This document shows positions 61,800-64,000 of a DNA stretch of 64,000 bases, piece after piece. Each line of letters starts with the position of its first letter. The first letter of the stretch is position 1. The notes under the pieces were generated by a model that searched no databases, was not told the origin of the DNA, and was given only the letters and a program-made list of their open reading frames with translations. A program made the translations under genes and the position numbers. Source of the stretch: Acidobacteriota bacterium (lineage in GTDB: Bacteria; Acidobacteriota; Terriglobia; Acidiferrales; UBA7541); assembly GCA_013289715.1 (NCBI GenBank), contig JABCZJ010000005.1, positions 1 through 64,000 of the forward strand, in the 5' to 3' direction.

Positions 61800-63131
61800 T
61801 CAGTACGTCGCGAGATAGTAATCGCGCTCCCACGCGGAAACGCCGCGGCTATGCAACAACCACTCATCACGTTTGACCCTCAAATATTCGGCTGCATAGC
61901 TGGTTCCGAGCGCGCCTTGCACGACCGCGTCCTTAGCCAGAGCATCCAGCGCTTCGGCGAGTGTGCCCGGCAGGACCTCAATGTGACGAGCCAGCAGGCC
62001 CTCCTCGGACACTTCATAAAGGTTATCGTGATTCATCGGCCCGGGATCCATTTTCTCCGCGATCCCGTGCAGACCTGCAGCTATGATGCCCGCAAATGCA
62101 AGATAGGGGTTGGCAGCTCCATCCACTACCCGGATTTCGAACCGGCCCGAATCTGGAACGCGGATCATCTGCGTGCGATTGGACGCCCCATACGTGATAT
62201 AGACCGGAGCCCAGGTTGCTCCGGAGCGCGGAGCGCCGCGAACCAGACGCTTGTAACTATTCACAAGTGGGGCCACCAAAGCAGAAAGAGCGCGAGCGTG
62301 ATTGAGTACGCCGCCCATGAACCATCGCCCGAGCTGCGAAAGCCCAAGCTCCGCAGACGACTCAAGGAACAAGTTCTTGCCTGTCGCGGCATCGGCCAGA
62401 CTTAGATGCACGTGCGCGCCATTGCCGGTGAGATTTCCGAACGGTTTCGGCATGAATGTGGCCAGCAGACCATGCTGCTCGGCAATCGTGCGAACCATCC
62501 ATTTGAAAAAAGTGTGCCGGTCGGCGGTGGTCAAAGCGTCGGAATAGGTCCAATTGATCTCGAACTGGCAATTTGCATCTTCGTGGTCCCCGGCATAAGG
62601 AGACCAGCCAAGCCCCTGCATGAATCCGAGCAGAGTCGTCATCAATTCGAGATTGCGGTAAAGAGCGCGCAGGTCGTAACAGGGTTTAGCGAGAGTGTCG
62701 AATGCGTCCCACGGGGCATACTCGCCCGCAGAATTTTTCTTCAGAAGCATGAACTCTGGTTCGATTCCGACGTTGACGACATAACCCTGCTTGCGCGACA
62801 GCTCCACTTGACGTATGAGCGCCGTGCGCGGGCAAAGCGGCCAGGGCTTGCCGTCGACGTGCAAGTTTCCGGGCACCCACGCTGTGTTAGGCCGCCACGG
62901 AAGAATCGTTAGCGCGTGGAAATCGGGGACGCTGCAGACATCTGGATCGTGCGGTCCCTGGCCGACGTCACCGCAAGCGAATCCAGCGAAGCCCGCTCCG
63001 TCGCGCGCAAATTCCTCGATGTGTGAAACCGGAACCAGCTTGGCTTTCGGCGCACCCGTCAATTCCACGAACGAACAGAACACATACTCCACGCCTTTTT
63101 CTGTCAGTTGCGACCTCAGGGCATCAGTCAT
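61800..63131 (-). CDS. Glutamine-synthetase-like ligase (GlnT/gamma-glutamylmethylamide synthetase type)
   Basis: A 443-residue protein of the short glutamine synthetase type: VEYVFCSFVELTGAPKAKLV, VVNVGIEPEFMLLKK (metal-binding Glu), GDHEDANCQFEINWTYSDAL, NLTGNGAHVHLSL (NGxHxH loop) and GRFEIRVVDGAANPYLAFAG (R-x-E-x-R, ANPYL). Length and motifs fit GlnT-type ligases and gamma-glutamylmethylamide synthetase (GmaS) of methylamine metabolism. It follows a sarcosine-oxidase-beta-like gene by 15 bases, as in N-methylglutamate and sarcosine operons. A role in N-methylated-amine use is therefore plausible; ammonia versus methylamine as substrate cannot be decided from sequence alone. Confidence 0.85.
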   Translation of the reverse strand: MTDALRSQLTEKGVEYVFCSFVELTGAPKAKLVPVSHIEEFARDGAGFAGFACGDVGQGPHDPDVCSVPDFHALTILPWRPNTAWVPGNLHVDGKPWPLCPRTALIRQVELSRKQGYVVNVGIEPEFMLLKKNSAGEYAPWDAFDTLAKPCYDLRALYRNLELMTTLLGFMQGLGWSPYAGDHEDANCQFEINWTYSDALTTADRHTFFKWMVRTIAEQHGLLATFMPKPFGNLTGNGAHVHLSLADAATGKNLFLESSAELGLSQLGRWFMGGVLNHARALSALVAPLVNSYKRLVRGAPRSGATWAPVYITYGASNRTQMIRVPDSGRFEIRVVDGAANPYLAFAGIIAAGLHGIAEKMDPGPMNHDNLYEVSEEGLLARHIEVLPGTLAEALDALAKDAVVQGALGTSYAAEYLRVKRDEWLLHSRGVSAWERDYYLATY

Positions 63132-63146
63132 TTCCTGCCTCCGATT

Positions 63147-64000
63147 TCAGTGCGAGACGGCTGCTGCTGCCTTTTCGCCTACGAGATTTCCGGTCTCGAA
63201 GCGCGCCGGAGAAAACGGCTGGATCAAGCCGGGCGGCTTGCCCGTTGCAATCAGCTCAGCAATGCATTTTCCGGAGATGGGAGCGGCCTTGAAGCCATAG
63301 GTTCCCCAGCCTACGTCCATGTAAAAATTGCTGACTTCCTGGGAAGTGCCGATGATGGGAGCGAAGTCGGGAGTCATATCACAGATTCCCGCCCATTGGC
63401 GCAGGATGCGCATGCCGTGCAACTGTGGGAATAATTCCAACGTATAAGTCGCCATCTGCTCCAGTGTGGGAAGCGTGCTTTTCATACTGTATGACTGATA
63501 GGGATCAATTTCTGCGCCGATAACCAACTCTCCTTTATCCGTCTGACTAAGATAAACGTGAAGCGTAGCGGACACGATGACGGTGTCGAGGAAAGGCTTC
63601 AGCGGCTCGGTGACGCAGGCCTGCAGCGGATGAGTGACGATGGGCAATGGGACGCCTGCCATTCGCGAAATGGTAGTTGCCCAGCCCGCCGTCGCGTTGA
63701 GAACCGCCCCGGCGGCAACCCGGCCACGATTTGTGATCACCTGAACAGCGCGATGATTTTCAACGATGATGCTTGTGACTTCCGTGAAAGCATGGATTTC
63801 GATGCCCATTCGATCGCAAGCCCGCGCCAATCCCCACACGACCGCATCGTGTCGGATTATTCCGCCCGGCGGATGGTAAAGAGCCGCCAGAATCGGATAA
63901 CGCGTCGATTCGCTCAGATTTAGCGACGGGACGAGATTGCCAATTTCTTCCCTGCCGATGATCCGGCTGTTTACCCCCAGCAGTTGGTTGTTCTCGGCAC
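63147..64000 (-). CDS. Sarcosine oxidase beta subunit-like FAD-dependent oxidoreductase (partial at right edge)
   Basis: The C-terminal ~284 residues of a DAO-type flavoprotein; the frame is open to the window edge. Visible elements are NQLLGVNSRIIGREEI, YPILAALYHPPGGIIRHDAV, WGLARACDRMGIEIHAFTEV, AGAVLNATAGWATTISRMAG and the FAD-contact end GWGTYGFKAAPISGKCIAEL, all typical of sarcosine oxidase beta subunits and N-methylglutamate dehydrogenase MgdA. It would oxidise N-methyl amino acids to formaldehyde and free amino acid. The N-terminal FAD Rossmann motif and any alpha, gamma or delta subunits lie beyond the window. It is upstream in one operon with the glutamine-synthetase-like gene. Confidence 0.87.
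   Translation of the reverse strand, partial: AENNQLLGVNSRIIGREEIGNLVPSLNLSESTRYPILAALYHPPGGIIRHDAVVWGLARACDRMGIEIHAFTEVTSIIVENHRAVQVITNRGRVAAGAVLNATAGWATTISRMAGVPLPIVTHPLQACVTEPLKPFLDTVIVSATLHVYLSQTDKGELVIGAEIDPYQSYSMKSTLPTLEQMATYTLELFPQLHGMRILRQWAGICDMTPDFAPIIGTSQEVSNFYMDVGWGTYGFKAAPISGKCIAELIATGKPPGLIQPFSPARFETGNLVGEKAAAAVSH

Noticed and set aside
61366..61833. Small exported protein on the minus strand
   Set aside because: A hydrophobic stretch is present but there is no convincing start or ribosome site, and it overlaps the well-supported ligase gene.

Overview
The window looks like an Acidobacteriota chromosome segment. The case rests on an Oar-type TonB-dependent receptor with an N-terminal carboxypeptidase-regulatory fold, runs of small secreted DUF proteins (DUF1254, DUF3300, DUF2950, DUF4136, DUF2490), a tyrosine recombinase of a type I associate with acidobacterial islands, and moderately high GC. 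These assignments come from reading protein sequence; no search was run.

Layout. (1) 1-4.8 kb is an accessory strip: the end of a PIN toxin, a tRNA-Asn 3' fragment, two complete VapBC-type modules, a frameshifted tyrosine recombinase and a Fic protein. (2) 4.9-32.9 kb is a stable region devoted to the cell envelope. It holds a DUF4239 membrane protein, a TonB-dependent receptor, a hybrid-sensor histidine kinase with two response regulators, then about 18 kb of mostly co-oriented exported proteins (beta-barrels, three tandem DUF1254 proteins, DUF3300, DUF2950, YceI, an Omp85-type barrel, an OmpA protein). A 42-bp conserved non-coding element occurs upstream of two of these genes and shorter versions upstream of two more. 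(3) 32.9-51.7 kb is a mosaic genomic island. Its left end is a set of ~200-bp direct repeats alternating with toxin-antitoxin pairs, ending at a recombinase interrupted by one amber codon. Behind it lie a RepB-like primase, a deletion-fused relic of conjugation genes (trbC/trbB), a sigma-like regulator, a second Fic protein, a VapBC with an amber-interrupted toxin, a PAS/GAF sensor without output domain, an ArdC-like protein, four iteron-like repeats, a RES-Xre toxin-antitoxin pair, two small Xre regulators, a chimeric sigma-factor/S24-like gene and a YhcG-type PDDEXK nuclease. (4) 52-64 kb is chromosomal metabolism: a transglutaminase-like protein, a tightly coupled six-gene cluster (methyltransferase, radical SAM-SPASM, DoxX, GT2, DUF2064 transferase, membrane glycosyltransferase), an aldose-epimerase-like protein, and a glutamine-synthetase-like/sarcosine-oxidase-beta-like pair running off the right edge.

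How the parts work together. The sensor kinase and its partner regulators probably control part of the neighbouring envelope genes, and the shared box is a candidate target. The island is a plasmid- or ICE-derived element in decay, kept populated by addiction modules. The right-hand cluster looks like a polyprenol-dependent glycolipid or glycoconjugate pathway with an unusual radical SAM/methyltransferase pair.

The most notable observations are the repeat-TA-repeat-TA-repeat-recombinase array (33.0-37.1 kb), the sigma/S24-like chimera (49.0-50.2 kb), the 33-bp-spaced iteron-like repeats (46.2-46.3 kb) and the conserved 42-bp upstream element.
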